Source: Niallia sp. Man26
Lineage (GTDB): Bacteria; Bacillota; Bacilli; Bacillales; Cytobacillaceae
Assembly: GCF_022049065.2 (NCBI RefSeq)
Contig: NZ_CP095743.1
Location: 1,875,001-1,939,000, forward strand
Reading direction: 5' to 3'
DNA: 64,000 nt
Below are positions 33,875-43,164 of this stretch, piece after piece. Numbering within the stretch: the stretch's first letter is position 1; every line of letters starts with the position of its first letter. Under the pieces are notes generated by a model. The model was given only the letters and a program-made list of their open reading frames with translations, did not search any database and was not told the origin of the DNA. Position numbers and translations under genes: made by a program.

Positions 33875-34861
33875 ATGAACTTTAAAGGCATTCATCACGT
33901 GTCAGCCATGACAGCAAAAGCAGCGCAGAACTATGATTTTTACACAAAAACTTTAGGCATGCGCCTTATTAAAAAAACAGTAAATCAAGATGATCCATCT
34001 GTTTATCATCTTTTTTATGGTGATGAAAAGGGCAATCCAGGGACAGAGCTTACCTTCTTTGAAATTCCAAATCTTGCTCCGAACAAAGAAGGTGTCAGCA
34101 GTATCTCTGCACTTTCTTTACGTGTGCCGAGTGATGCATCCTTACAATATTGGGTGAACCGTTTTGATGAGTTGCAAGTCACTCATGGGGACATTCTCGA
34201 AAGAGCGGGACGGAAAACACTTGAGTTCAGAGATTATGAAAACCAGCGTTTCTTCCTTGTTTCTGATGAACAAAACAGTGGGGTAGCAGGAGGAATACCA
34301 TGGAAGAACGGACCAATTCCGCTAGAGCATGCAATTATCGGCCTTGGACCAGTTCAGCTGACCGTCCGCCGAACAGAATCAACCGTACGTGTGCTTACAG
34401 AGCTAATGGGGTTCCGTTTAAAAGGACAATTTCCTTCCACTATTAAAGATCAGCCTGATGTATTAGTGTTTGAAACGGGAGAAGGGGGAACTGGCGCAGA
34501 AGTTCATATTGAGGAAAGAACCGATTTGCCTGTGCAGCGGCTAGGCAGAGGCGGAGTCCATCATGTTGCCTTCCGTGTCGATGATGAAGAAGAGCTGTAT
34601 GCATGGATCAATAAAGTCAATGAATCAAGATTCCAAAACTCAGGCTTCGTAGACCGTTTCTATTTCAAATCTCTCTATTTCAGAGAACCAAACGGTATCT
34701 TGTTTGAACTGGCAACAGATGGTCCTGGCTTTGATACAGATGAGCATATTGATCATCTTGGAGAGTCATTGGCACTTCCGCCGTTTTTAGAGCCGCAGCG
34801 TGAACAGATTGAAGCAAGATTAAAACCCCTTGATACAAAGCTAGATGCAAATAAGGAGTGA
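33875..34861 (+). CDS. mhqO: Ring-cleaving dioxygenase / glyoxalase-fold protein, MhqO-like
   Basis: 328 residues. Two vicinal-oxygen-chelate modules: GIHHVSAMTAKAAQNYDFYTKTLGM at the start and GGVHHVAFRVDDEEELYAW near 225. His residues in both and a late Glu in REPNGILFELATDGPG can form the metal site. This is the MhqO/MhqA hydroquinone-specific family, which protects against quinones. Co-transcribed with the MarR regulator. The stop codon lies within the terminator. Confidence 0.88.
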   Translation: MNFKGIHHVSAMTAKAAQNYDFYTKTLGMRLIKKTVNQDDPSVYHLFYGDEKGNPGTELTFFEIPNLAPNKEGVSSISALSLRVPSDASLQYWVNRFDELQVTHGDILERAGRKTLEFRDYENQRFFLVSDEQNSGVAGGIPWKNGPIPLEHAIIGLGPVQLTVRRTESTVRVLTELMGFRLKGQFPSTIKDQPDVLVFETGEGGTGAEVHIEERTDLPVQRLGRGGVHHVAFRVDDEEELYAWINKVNESRFQNSGFVDRFYFKSLYFREPNGILFELATDGPGFDTDEHIDHLGESLALPPFLEPQREQIEARLKPLDTKLDANKE

Positions 34862-34886
34862 GCTTTAGCTCTCTCCTTATTTTTTG
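34849..34886 (+). terminator. Terminator overlapping the mhqO stop codon
   Basis: AATAAGGAGTGAGCT/AGCTCTCTCCTTATT with one mismatch, then T6. Confidence 0.88.
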
Positions 34887-34962
34887 TGAGGCAAAAAGGC
34901 TGTCTATTAGAGAAACGAAAAGTTATAATACTAAGAGTATAGTACTTAAGGGGGCAAACAGA

Positions 34963-35763
34963 ATGAAATGTGTATCCATTGATCTAGACGGAACTCTGTT
35001 AGATGACCAGCATCTGATTTCCGAGAATAATAGAAATGTTATTAAACAAATGAAGGACAATAATATAGAAGTAATTCTAAATACAGGCAGACAGTATGCA
35101 GACGTTATTAAAGTTGCTGGTGTCGCTGAATTGGAGCTGCCAATTTTCTGTTTGAACGGAAGTATGATGTATTCAGAAACAGGGGAGCTGCTTTATGAAA
35201 CTACTCTTTCCAAAGAATTGTACTTTGAACTTTTAGAAAAACTAAAGCCGTTAAACGTCGGTATTCTTGTTTATACAAATAGAGGAGGATTCCCAGGTAC
35301 TTTACCTTCCTTAAGAGGGAAATCATGGGACCAAATTGAAGAAATGTTCAGCAGCCAGGATTATGAAGGCATTGTTGACATGGAAGATATTAAGATATAT
35401 AAATTGATAGCTGTAGTAAATGAAACGGAAATTGAGCGAATTGATACAGTTAAAAATAGTTTAAAAGAGATTTCCAGCGTATCCTTTTCATCCTCTTTCC
35501 CAAATAACTGTGAAATCACTTCAAGTGCTGCTCAAAAAGGCAAAGCAATTAGAAGATATGAAAACATGAAGAAAATGGTATTCGATGAAATTTACTCATT
35601 TGGAGATGGCGGCAATGATTTAACACAGTTCGAAGTGTCTACAAGATCATTTGCAATGGAAAATGCTCCTGATGAAATAAAAAGAAGAGCAAGTGATATA
35701 ACTAAGAGCAACAATGATGATGGTGTAGCTTATGCAGTCACCGAAATTCTAAAGTTGGTCTAA
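34963..35763 (+). CDS. Cof-type HAD hydrolase
   Basis: 266 residues from ATG 34963 with AAGGGGG upstream; in-frame codons back to 34858 have no RBS and overlap the terminator. HAD motif I SIDLDGTLLDD, motif II LNTGRQ, Lys in AAQKGKAI and motif IV FGDGGNDLTQF. Type IIB cap. Probable sugar-phosphate or flavin-precursor phosphatase; true substrate unknown. Confidence 0.88.
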   Translation: MKCVSIDLDGTLLDDQHLISENNRNVIKQMKDNNIEVILNTGRQYADVIKVAGVAELELPIFCLNGSMMYSETGELLYETTLSKELYFELLEKLKPLNVGILVYTNRGGFPGTLPSLRGKSWDQIEEMFSSQDYEGIVDMEDIKIYKLIAVVNETEIERIDTVKNSLKEISSVSFSSSFPNNCEITSSAAQKGKAIRRYENMKKMVFDEIYSFGDGGNDLTQFEVSTRSFAMENAPDEIKRRASDITKSNNDDGVAYAVTEILKLV

Positions 35764-35771
35764 GCAATGCC

Positions 35772-35804
35772 AGGAGCATAGACTAAGGTCTATTGCTCCT
35801 TTTC
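35772..35804 (+). terminator. Terminator after the HAD gene
   Basis: AGGAGCATAGAC/GTCTATTGCTCCT with one bulge, then TTTTCTTTT. Confidence 0.75.
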
Positions 35805-35939
35805 TTTTGAGAAGTTTACAAAGAAACAGAGGTTTTCAGTCAAGAATTCTTCACATATACTTGCTATTTTCATCATAAAAAGCCAAAATAAAGAATGGTT
35901 GGCTACATTAAGTCAGCCAGTAGAAAGTAGGGATATGAA

Positions 35940-37304
35940 TTGACAGATTTTAAAAGCTTAGGAATCAATGATAATGCAATAAACCTTTTGCGAAATAGAG
36001 GTATAATAGAACCTTCTCCTATTCAAAAAATGGTTATTCCATCCATTTTAGAAGGAAAAGATGTGATAGCACAAGCCCAGACTGGTACAGGTAAAACATA
36101 TGCATTTGCTTTGCCAATCGTACAAAAGCTAAAAAAAGACGCAGACTATATTCAAGCATTGATTGTCAGCCCAACAAGAGAGCTAGCGATCCAAATTGCT
36201 GCCGAAATAGAGAAAGTGAAACCAGATTATGCAGAGGTGCTCACTGCTTACGGCGGGCAGGATGTAGAGAAGCAGCTGCATCGGATGAAGGATAATATCT
36301 CCATTGTTGTTGCAACACCAGGCAGATTAATCGATTATATGAAACGCGGCCACATTAAGCTCGACCGCTTGAAAGTGCTAGTGTTAGATGAGGCAGACCA
36401 GATGCTTCATATCGGCTTCTTAGAGGAAGTCAAATACATAATGCGTAAATCAGCAGCAAACAGACAAACTTTAATGTTCTCTGCAACGATATCAGATAAT
36501 ATTAAAATGCTTGCCAAGAAATATATGAAAGAAGCTGAATATATAACAGCAGAGAAAAAACAAGGTCCTGCTGTAACGGTAAAACAGTTTTCGATGCACT
36601 CAACAGACAGAGCGAAACAAGGAACATTAATGAGTCTAATTACATCCTTTAATCCTTATATGGCTGTTGTCTTTTGCCGTACGAAACGACGTGTAAGCAA
36701 ATTGTATGAAGTTCTCCGAAACAATGGCTTTGAGTGCCGTGAATTACACGGTGACCTTTCCCAAGCGAAACGTGAACAAGTGATGAAAGATTTCCGTAAT
36801 GTAAAGTTTCCAATTTTAATTGCTACAGATGTTGCAGCAAGAGGGTTGGATATTGACGGGATTTCACATGTATTCAATTATGACATCCCAGCAGATGCAG
36901 AAAGCTATGTGCACAGAATCGGACGTACAGGAAGAGCTGGCTTAGAAGGATTTGCGATTACTTTATATACTTCTGATGACAGACAAACATTGGATATGAT
37001 AGAAGATGAGCTTGGCATTCGCATTGAAAAAATGCAGCAATTAAAAAAGACGGATGATAAAAAAGTTCAGGAGAAAAAGGCCCCAGACAGTAAACGGAAA
37101 ACTGGCTTCCGTGCTGCGCAAAAAGCAAAAGCTGTTCAAGGAAGAAAAAAACAGTCTTCGAATGAAGATAATAAAAAGCAAGATAGTGGAAAAAGAAACA
37201 GCAATAGTGGAACAAGACAGGAAAAAGGGCGTACGAATGGTTCAAATGCAAGCAGGCATACAGGCAGTGCTGTCTATAAACCAAAAAGATCTAAAAAGAA
37301 ATAA
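35940..37304 (+). CDS. DEAD-box ATP-dependent RNA helicase
   Basis: 454 residues. TTG start at 35940 after TAGGGAT. Complete motif set: Q motif FKSLGIN...PSPIQ, AQTGTGKT, PTRELAIQ, TPGRLIDY, VLDEADQM, SAT, ATDVAARGLDIDG and HRIGRTGRAG. C-terminal ~75 residues are a Lys/Arg/Gln-rich disordered tail of the type seen on CshA/CshE; there is no DbpA-type RNA-binding domain. Unwinds structured RNA, for cold adaptation, ribosome assembly or RNA decay. Next gene starts 24 bases later. Confidence 0.92.
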   Translation: MTDFKSLGINDNAINLLRNRGIIEPSPIQKMVIPSILEGKDVIAQAQTGTGKTYAFALPIVQKLKKDADYIQALIVSPTRELAIQIAAEIEKVKPDYAEVLTAYGGQDVEKQLHRMKDNISIVVATPGRLIDYMKRGHIKLDRLKVLVLDEADQMLHIGFLEEVKYIMRKSAANRQTLMFSATISDNIKMLAKKYMKEAEYITAEKKQGPAVTVKQFSMHSTDRAKQGTLMSLITSFNPYMAVVFCRTKRRVSKLYEVLRNNGFECRELHGDLSQAKREQVMKDFRNVKFPILIATDVAARGLDIDGISHVFNYDIPADAESYVHRIGRTGRAGLEGFAITLYTSDDRQTLDMIEDELGIRIEKMQQLKKTDDKKVQEKKAPDSKRKTGFRAAQKAKAVQGRKKQSSNEDNKKQDSGKRNSNSGTRQEKGRTNGSNASRHTGSAVYKPKRSKKK

Positions 37305-37328
37305 TAAGGTAAAGGAGCTATCAGGAAC

Positions 37329-37916
37329 GTGATTAAAGCAAATATGATGAAATACATTGAAAAAAATGCAACTAACAGTAAAATCTCCGTTCTTCCATTA
37401 GAAAGAGCATACGTACTTGAAAATGAATTGGCAAAGGAAGAAAATATCGCTGTAAGCGAGTTAACTGACCGACTTGGTCAAACTTATATGGAGCTTGCCA
37501 ATAAAGAGAGTGATGAAGTTGTTAAGGACAACTTGCCTGCCTCTTTTTTGAATGACAAGATTTCACTATTAAAAGCAAATCTTGAGGAATACTTATACAT
37601 CGAGTCTGATTTATTTGACATTATTCAAGTGGAAGGACTGACATTGGAAGTAGATTCTGTATTTCGCAAGTATGATGCATTGTTCGGCTTCAAGGCACCT
37701 AAAAAACAGGAAGCCGTAATCCGTGCCTATTTTGCTGAACAGCTGGGAGAAGAGAATTCTTACAGCTTGATGTTTAACGGACAGGACGGACTTTGGGATG
37801 TAAACCTTCCGATTGAAAATGTAGCTGGTTTTACAGAGGATTTAACAATCGCACAAGCGTTAGAGCTGTTTTACCAATTCATGTTTGGGTTAGGAAAAAA
37901 GCTGGAAGAGAAATAA
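37329..37916 (+). CDS. Conserved-looking protein of unknown function
   Basis: 195 residues, GTG start at 37329 (AAAGGAG/AGGA upstream); ATG at 37344 is an alternative. Acidic, helix-rich, no signal or membrane segment. Cannot assign a family. Two halves: EENIAVSELTDRLGQTYMELA..., then a beta-containing region SLMFNGQDGLWDVNLPIENVAG ending in a helix. It sits between the DEAD helicase and the second RsbR-like gene, and the tight spacing (18 bp) to the latter suggests co-transcription. Confidence 0.6.
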   Translation: MIKANMMKYIEKNATNSKISVLPLERAYVLENELAKEENIAVSELTDRLGQTYMELANKESDEVVKDNLPASFLNDKISLLKANLEEYLYIESDLFDIIQVEGLTLEVDSVFRKYDALFGFKAPKKQEAVIRAYFAEQLGEENSYSLMFNGQDGLWDVNLPIENVAGFTEDLTIAQALELFYQFMFGLGKKLEEK

Positions 37917-37934
37917 AAAGGGGAGAGAGTAGCG

Positions 37935-38954
37935 ATGGGTGACTCTATTATACGTACACAGGTTGATTCAACTGTGTTTACTTGGGATAAAGAAAAAGGT
38001 GTATTTACATTTGACGGAGCCCCATCTATGCTGTTTTGGGACTCCGCGATAGAATTATTCATCAGCACGATCATTGAGATATCAGGGGAAGATGTGTCTA
38101 ATACCGTTTTAGAGGCAACTGGATTCCGAATGGGCGAGCTGGTGAGCAGTTATTACAAAGATAGAATTGATACACGAAATGTACTTACGCAATATATCGA
38201 TATTTATCGGAATGCAGGCTGGGGGAAAATTAATGTCCGCCATTTTTGTCTGGAGGAGAAACGAATGATCCTGCAGCTTGAAAACAGCTGGGAGCATCGC
38301 ATCTATCAATCTCTCAAAAAAGAGCAGGCGCTCGTTCTTTTACCAAGCCATTGGGCCGGAGTGTTTACAGGCTTATTGAAGGAAAACATGTGGTATAAAG
38401 TCAATAAATCGCAGCTGTCTGGCAGTGAATATGATGAGATTGAAATTTTCCCATCCTCTATTACACCTAATGATAATATCCATGAGCTTGCACGACAAAA
38501 AGAACAAGCATATATCAGTGAGCTGGAACAAAAAGTAGCGGACAGAACGCATGAGCTGACAGATCTTGTCAAACATTTGTCTACACCGATTATGCCTGTG
38601 TTAAAAGGGATATTAGCAGTCTCCCTTGTCGGGAAATTTAATGATGAGCGATTTGAAGGACTGCTCCAAACAACCTTATTTGAGTTTTCCAAAAAAAGAG
38701 CTAGTTATTTGTTGCTGGATATGACGGCAATCAGTGAATTTGACGAGTATATTGTTTTTCGCCTGCAGGGCTTAGTAAAGGCAGTGTCCCTTTTAGGCGG
38801 GGAATGTATCCTTGTTGGCATCAGTCCGACATTAGGTGTGCAAATTGTTAACTCAGGAGTAGATTTAAGTACTATTCCAACCTTCTCAACATTAGAACAA
38901 GGTATTGAGCATGCAGTCGACTTGCTTGGCTATGAAATCGTAAAAAAACGGTAA
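37935..38954 (+). CDS. RsbR-like V4R/STAS stress-sensor protein, copy 2
   Basis: 339 residues; AGGGGAGAG RBS. Same order as copy 1: sensor fold (EISGEDVSNTVLEATGFRMG, IYRNAGWGKINVRHF), coiled linker (ARQKEQAYISELEQKVADR) and a STAS domain with LLLDMTAI and CILVGISPTLG. At the position of RsbRA Thr171 a Glu aligns (in FDEYIVFR), and at Thr205 a Gln, by eye. If correct, a negative charge mimicking phosphate would be built in. Ended by a strong terminator. Confidence 0.78.
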   Translation: MGDSIIRTQVDSTVFTWDKEKGVFTFDGAPSMLFWDSAIELFISTIIEISGEDVSNTVLEATGFRMGELVSSYYKDRIDTRNVLTQYIDIYRNAGWGKINVRHFCLEEKRMILQLENSWEHRIYQSLKKEQALVLLPSHWAGVFTGLLKENMWYKVNKSQLSGSEYDEIEIFPSSITPNDNIHELARQKEQAYISELEQKVADRTHELTDLVKHLSTPIMPVLKGILAVSLVGKFNDERFEGLLQTTLFEFSKKRASYLLLDMTAISEFDEYIVFRLQGLVKAVSLLGGECILVGISPTLGVQIVNSGVDLSTIPTFSTLEQGIEHAVDLLGYEIVKKR

Positions 38955-38961
38955 GCATTCT

Positions 38962-38999
38962 GCTCCATCTTTGCAAAGTCAAAGATGGAGCTTTTTTTG
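38962..38999 (+). terminator. Terminator after the second RsbR-like gene
   Basis: GCTCCATCTTTG/CAAAGATGGAGC twelve-pair stem, loop CAAAGT, then T7. Confidence 0.92.
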
Positions 39000-39062
39000 T
39001 GCATGAAAAGAGCAGCAGAGTCAGATGATAACAAGCAAATACTAATTTAGGAGGCTCCATAA

Positions 39063-39872
39063 ATGCCTGAATTACCAGAAATGGAAAACTATAAGCGCAA
39101 TCTAAATCAGTTGATTCAAGGTAAAGTCATATCTAATGTAATAGTTAACAGAGAAAAATCTATTAACGTTGATCCGCAAAATTTCATACAAGCAGTTCAG
39201 GGAAATACTGTTAGTCTTGTTCAGAGAAGAGCTAAGCATCTGCTGTTTCGGTTAAGCAACGGTAAAGTACTGCTGCTGCATTTAATGCTGGGAGGCTGGA
39301 TGTTTTATTCAGAGGAAAAAGACAAGCCAAAGCGAACGGTTCAAATCCAGCTTTCATTCGGAAATATGCATCTGTATATTATTGGACTTCGGTTAGGCTA
39401 TCTTCACCTATATACAAACGCTGAAGCAGAAGCCGAGCTTGCTGATTTAGGACCGGAACCACTTGACTTAAGCTTTACTAAAGAGGATTTTCTGGCATAT
39501 ATAGAAAAAAAGCGCGGCACATTAAAGCTCAAGCTAGTCGATCAGCATTTCTTATCAGGCATCGGAAACTGCTATTCAGACGAAATCTGTTATCATGCAA
39601 AGCTGCTTCCTGAAAGAAAGCTGGAGGACTTAACTTCTGAAGAAAAAACAGCATTATATACGGCTATTCAGACTGTACTTAAAGAAGCGACTGATATTGG
39701 TGGCTATATGGAACATCCTCTATTCATTAACGATAACAAAACAGGCGCATATAATGACCTTTGCTGTGTTTATGATTGCGAAGGCCAACCATGCCAAAGA
39801 TGCGGTACAAAGATTGTTCAAACAGAGATTTCCTCTAAAAAAACCTTCTATTGCCCTAACTGTCAGCACTAA
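39063..39872 (+). CDS. Fpg/Nei-family DNA glycosylase (second-type)
   Basis: 269 residues, AGGAGG RBS. Starts MPELPEME, supplying the Pro1 nucleophile and Glu2 of the family; RRAKHLLFRL has the beta-hairpin Lys; GNCYSDEICYHAKLLPER matches the H2TH helix; the C terminus has a Zn finger CQRCG...CPNCQ. The usual HLGMTG loop reads HLMLGGWM, so it belongs to the Fpg/Nei branch that differs from housekeeping MutM, normally next to polA. Removes oxidised bases with AP-lyase activity. Confidence 0.85.
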   Translation: MPELPEMENYKRNLNQLIQGKVISNVIVNREKSINVDPQNFIQAVQGNTVSLVQRRAKHLLFRLSNGKVLLLHLMLGGWMFYSEEKDKPKRTVQIQLSFGNMHLYIIGLRLGYLHLYTNAEAEAELADLGPEPLDLSFTKEDFLAYIEKKRGTLKLKLVDQHFLSGIGNCYSDEICYHAKLLPERKLEDLTSEEKTALYTAIQTVLKEATDIGGYMEHPLFINDNKTGAYNDLCCVYDCEGQPCQRCGTKIVQTEISSKKTFYCPNCQH

Positions 39873-39941
39873 GTGTCTAAACAGCTGCTCTTGTGGTCAT
39901 AATAGTCTTTTATAAATGCATCTGCCAAGGAGTGAAGTTGG

Positions 39942-41429
39942 ATGTTGAAAAGACGTAAATTCGTACTGCTTCCTGTTATGATTGGAATGATTGTGTTACA
40001 ACTGAGCGGAACCATTTCCTTTCATGTGGAAGCAAATGCTAAAGGAAATGAGGGCGAGCTGAACAGTCAAATGAACAGCTTGCTCAACACCATCCCTGAA
40101 TTAAAGGGAAGTCTCACTGGTATCAGCATTCGTGATCAAAACAGCGGCCAAGTGTTGTTTGAACAAATGGCTGTAACGAGATTAGCTCCTGCTTCGAATT
40201 TAAAGCTGTTAACAGCAGCTGCTGCTCTTTCGGTTTTAGGTCCTGACTACCGTTTTCAGACAGAGATTTACACAGACGGAAAGCTGGAAGATGGGGTGTT
40301 GAGTGGGAATGTCTATCTGAAAGGAAAAGGAGATACAACATTACTGGCAAGTGATTTAGATAAAATTGCTGAACATTTGCATGCTAAAGGGATTAATCAA
40401 ATTAATGGCAGTATTATTGGAGATGCGAGCTGGTATGATGATGTGCCGTACTCAGTTGATTTAGCCTGGAGTGATGAATCCACCTATTATGGAGCACCAG
40501 TTTCTGCTTTGACTATGTCACCAGATAAAGAATATGATGCAGGCACTATAATGATGAAGGTGAAACCTGGGGCAAAAGCTGGAAGCAGGGCACTCGTCAG
40601 TGTTTTGCCTTCTTCACTTAAGCTTGAAATAAACAATAAAACCACAACTGCCGCACAAGGAGCAAAAGAGGATATAGAGGCAGAAAGGGAGCATGGCGGG
40701 GAATCTATCAGCTTAAAGGGAAATATCCCAAAAGGTGCAGAGGAAACAAAGGTTTGGGTAGCAGTAGAAAGTCCTCCGGATATGGTGCTGGATGTCTTTA
40801 CGCAAGCATTGGCAAAACAGAACATTACTTGGACAGGTCAAGTTAAGGAAGGGAAAACTCCAGATTTGTCCACTCCAATTATTGTGCATAAATCCATGCC
40901 GCTGTCAGAACTGCTTATTCCATTTATGAAGCTCAGTAATAATACGATAGGAGAAACACTCTTAAAGGAAATGGGCAGAGTGGAAAAAGGGGAAGGCAGC
41001 TTTGATGAGGGAATTGCTGTTTTGCGGGACCAATTGACACAATTTGGTCTAGATAAAAACAAAATACTTCTGCGCGATGGTTCTGGCATTTCGCCAATTG
41101 ATTTAATAACAGCAAACGATTTGTCAACATTGCTTTTCAACGTGCAAAAGCATGCTTGGTTTCCGATTTATGAAAAGGCACTGCCTGTCTCCGGCAATAA
41201 AGATAGAATGATTGGCGGCACACTGCGCAACCGTCTTTTTTCTGAAAATACAAAAGGGGCAGTTAAAGCAAAAACAGGTACATTATCTGCAGTCAGCTCC
41301 CTGTCAGGCTATGTTAGAAGTAAAAGCGGCAAAACATACATATTCTCGATTTTGTTGAATCACTTAATGGATGAAAAGCAGGGCAAGGCCATAGAAGATC
41401 AAATTGTGGAATTGTTAGCATCCCAATAA
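39942..41429 (+). CDS. dacC: D-alanyl-D-alanine carboxypeptidase/endopeptidase (PBP4a type)
   Basis: 495 residues (B. subtilis DacC is about 490). N-terminal signal peptide (KRRKFVLLPVMIGMIVLQLSG, core). Penicillin-binding motifs: S85-x-x-K88 in APASNLKLL, SNN about residue 330 and KTG about residue 444. The large insertion between SxxK and SxN carries domains II/III of class C LMM-PBPs. Trims or cleaves peptide cross-links outside the cell. RBS AAGGAG. Confidence 0.88.
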   Translation: MLKRRKFVLLPVMIGMIVLQLSGTISFHVEANAKGNEGELNSQMNSLLNTIPELKGSLTGISIRDQNSGQVLFEQMAVTRLAPASNLKLLTAAAALSVLGPDYRFQTEIYTDGKLEDGVLSGNVYLKGKGDTTLLASDLDKIAEHLHAKGINQINGSIIGDASWYDDVPYSVDLAWSDESTYYGAPVSALTMSPDKEYDAGTIMMKVKPGAKAGSRALVSVLPSSLKLEINNKTTTAAQGAKEDIEAEREHGGESISLKGNIPKGAEETKVWVAVESPPDMVLDVFTQALAKQNITWTGQVKEGKTPDLSTPIIVHKSMPLSELLIPFMKLSNNTIGETLLKEMGRVEKGEGSFDEGIAVLRDQLTQFGLDKNKILLRDGSGISPIDLITANDLSTLLFNVQKHAWFPIYEKALPVSGNKDRMIGGTLRNRLFSENTKGAVKAKTGTLSAVSSLSGYVRSKSGKTYIFSILLNHLMDEKQGKAIEDQIVELLASQ

Positions 41430-41435
41430 AAAGAA

Positions 41436-41460
41436 GCCAGGAAGGGGAAGCCTTCCTGGC
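41436..41460. terminator. Hairpin between convergent dacC and rnhA
   Basis: GCCAGGAAGG-GGAAG-CCTTCCTGGC perfect ten-pair stem; T run poor on plus, AAAAAG upstream makes T5 on the minus strand. Confidence 0.65.
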
Positions 41461-41489
41461 AATTCATGTTTACGTAAATACTATCCCAT

Positions 41490-42113
41490 CTATTTCCGGC
41501 CAAAATCAGCTTTAATCTCGCCGTGAAAATGGGTTTCCCACTTGATAATTTTGTTTTCATAGCTGTTTTCCTTCAGCCATGCTTCTGCACGTTCAATCAT
41601 TTGCCAAAGCTGTTCTGTACGGCTGTCTCGAGTGAGACTTGTATTGGCTTTTTTATTGCGCACCCATGACAGTGCAGTCATGCTGTCACTGTATATGGTT
41701 GTGTTTTTTCCTTGTTTTTTAAGCATCACAAGGGCATGGACAATTCCTAGAAATTCGCCAATATTATTTGTGCCAAACACAGGACCGTAATGGAAGATTC
41801 TTTCACCAGTTTTTGTGTCGACACCTTGATACTCCATCATGCCAGGATTTCCGCTGCATGCTGCATCTACTGAAATGCTGTTTTCGTCAATCGGCAGAGA
41901 AGAACTGCTACTAGCTGCATTGCTGCTTTTTCCTGCTGCGGAAGACGAACTGAATCCGCCTTGCTTATATGCTTGCTCTGCTTCTGCCAATGTCGGAAAC
42001 GATTTAAAGGACGCACCTTGAAAGCCCTTTGTCTGCCTTTCGCATTCAGCCCAGGTTTTATAAATCCCCGGCTTACGACCTTTCCACACGACATAATATT
42101 TTTGTTTTGCCAT
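41490..42113 (-). CDS. Ribonuclease HI with N-terminal viroplasmin domain
   Basis: 207 residues. N-terminal ~50: YYVVWKGRKPGIYKTWAEC...FKSFPTLAEAEQAY, a caulimovirus viroplasmin (RNA-binding) domain. A Ser/Ala linker leads to the RNase H core: SVDAACSGNPG (Asp), GEFLG (Glu), YSDSMTALSW (Asp) and KADFGRK (Asp). Degrades RNA in RNA-DNA hybrids. This architecture is like the B. halodurans enzyme used as a model. Monocistronic. Confidence 0.9.
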   Translation of the reverse strand: MAKQKYYVVWKGRKPGIYKTWAECERQTKGFQGASFKSFPTLAEAEQAYKQGGFSSSSAAGKSSNAASSSSSLPIDENSISVDAACSGNPGMMEYQGVDTKTGERIFHYGPVFGTNNIGEFLGIVHALVMLKKQGKNTTIYSDSMTALSWVRNKKANTSLTRDSRTEQLWQMIERAEAWLKENSYENKIIKWETHFHGEIKADFGRK

Positions 42114-42168
42114 AAAGAAGTTGCCTCCTCAAACTAAAGTCATTTCCTAATCATAACACAGCTTGTCA

Positions 42169-42199
42169 CAAAAAGAACTTGCTAAAAGTATTAGCAAGT
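42169..42199 (-). terminator. Terminator downstream of the ATP-grasp gene
   Basis: Minus strand ACTTGCTAA-N5-TTAGCAAGT, then TCTTTTTG. Confidence 0.85.
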
Positions 42200-42213
42200 C
42201 CTAAAATAAAGCT

Positions 42214-43164
42214 TTAGTTTGGAACTCCGTATTGTTTTTGCAGTAACCCCTGCAAATATTCAGCAAGCTGCAGCATCCCGAATATACCAGCTTCTTTTTC
42301 AGCATCCGCATTATAATTAGTGTTTGTGTTGATATCGTACGTATACAAGTTTCCATCTTTATCTTTCATAAATTCAATTCCTGCTACTTTAATGTTTTGT
42401 GCTTGCAGAAACTGTTCATACTTTTCAATGATAGGCTCATTAAACTCTGTTTGGATGGTGAAGCTTGGCTTGTCTTCCACCCGTTCGCCGACAGGGCAGA
42501 AGAGATCATTGATCTGGCACGCATCTGCCGGGCACAGTTCAAAGCCGCCTGCTGTGTCAACCTTCACTGCATACACAAACTTGCCGCCGACAAACTCGCA
42601 GCGTGTAATGCTTTGGTCAGGTGTTTCAATATATTGTTGAATGAGCGTGATTCCATCAACAGGCTCTTCAAATTCAGGGCCATACACATATCTTTCCAGC
42701 TCTTCGATTGAATGGAACAGGCGGACACCTAAGCCTTTTCCTGCTCTGTTATGTTTCGTAATAAAAGAAGGATCGCCTAGTTTTCTAGCAGCTTGGATAA
42801 TTTGCTCACTTCCTGTAGCCACAAGCGTTCTAGGTGTTTTAATACCATGTTTGAACAAGGCCGCGTATTGGGCCGCTTTGCTCACTTCAAGTCGAAGTGC
42901 GCCCGTTCCATTTATCACAGTTCTGCCGTATGATTCCAGCCATTCGAGCACAGCAGAAGTATATTCTGCCGCATAGCGGTGGCCTCGCGTATGGGAGGAA
43001 GCGCTCATACGGCTGTAGAAAATTCCTTCAGGCGGTTCTTCAGTTAAGTCAAAATTGCCTTCTGACAAATCCCATTCCTCAAATGGAATATTAAGCTCCT
43101 CCAAACGTCTCGTTAAATGAACAGTCCATTCACTGTTTTCATGGATAACATAAACTTTACTCAT
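42214..43164 (-). CDS. ATP-grasp ligase (RimK-like)
   Basis: 316 residues from ATG 43164; a GTG sits one codon before, but the TGATG overlap with the LLM gene stop points to 43164. ATP-grasp features: HNRAGKGLGVRLF (phosphate loop), LIQQYIET and a metal site MKDKDGNLYTYDINTNTNYN. RimK-type enzymes add an amino acid to a carboxylate with ATP. Strict one-base overlap with an LLM monooxygenase implies a joint pathway. Substrate unknown. Confidence 0.82.
   Translation of the reverse strand: MSKVYVIHENSEWTVHLTRRLEELNIPFEEWDLSEGNFDLTEEPPEGIFYSRMSASSHTRGHRYAAEYTSAVLEWLESYGRTVINGTGALRLEVSKAAQYAALFKHGIKTPRTLVATGSEQIIQAARKLGDPSFITKHNRAGKGLGVRLFHSIEELERYVYGPEFEEPVDGITLIQQYIETPDQSITRCEFVGGKFVYAVKVDTAGGFELCPADACQINDLFCPVGERVEDKPSFTIQTEFNEPIIEKYEQFLQAQNIKVAGIEFMKDKDGNLYTYDINTNTNYNADAEKEAGIFGMLQLAEYLQGLLQKQYGVPN

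Noticed and set aside
42641..42976. Plus-strand ORFs of about 110 codons opposite the ATP-grasp gene
   Set aside because: They are shadows of the minus-strand ATP-grasp frame without RBS or protein-like composition.
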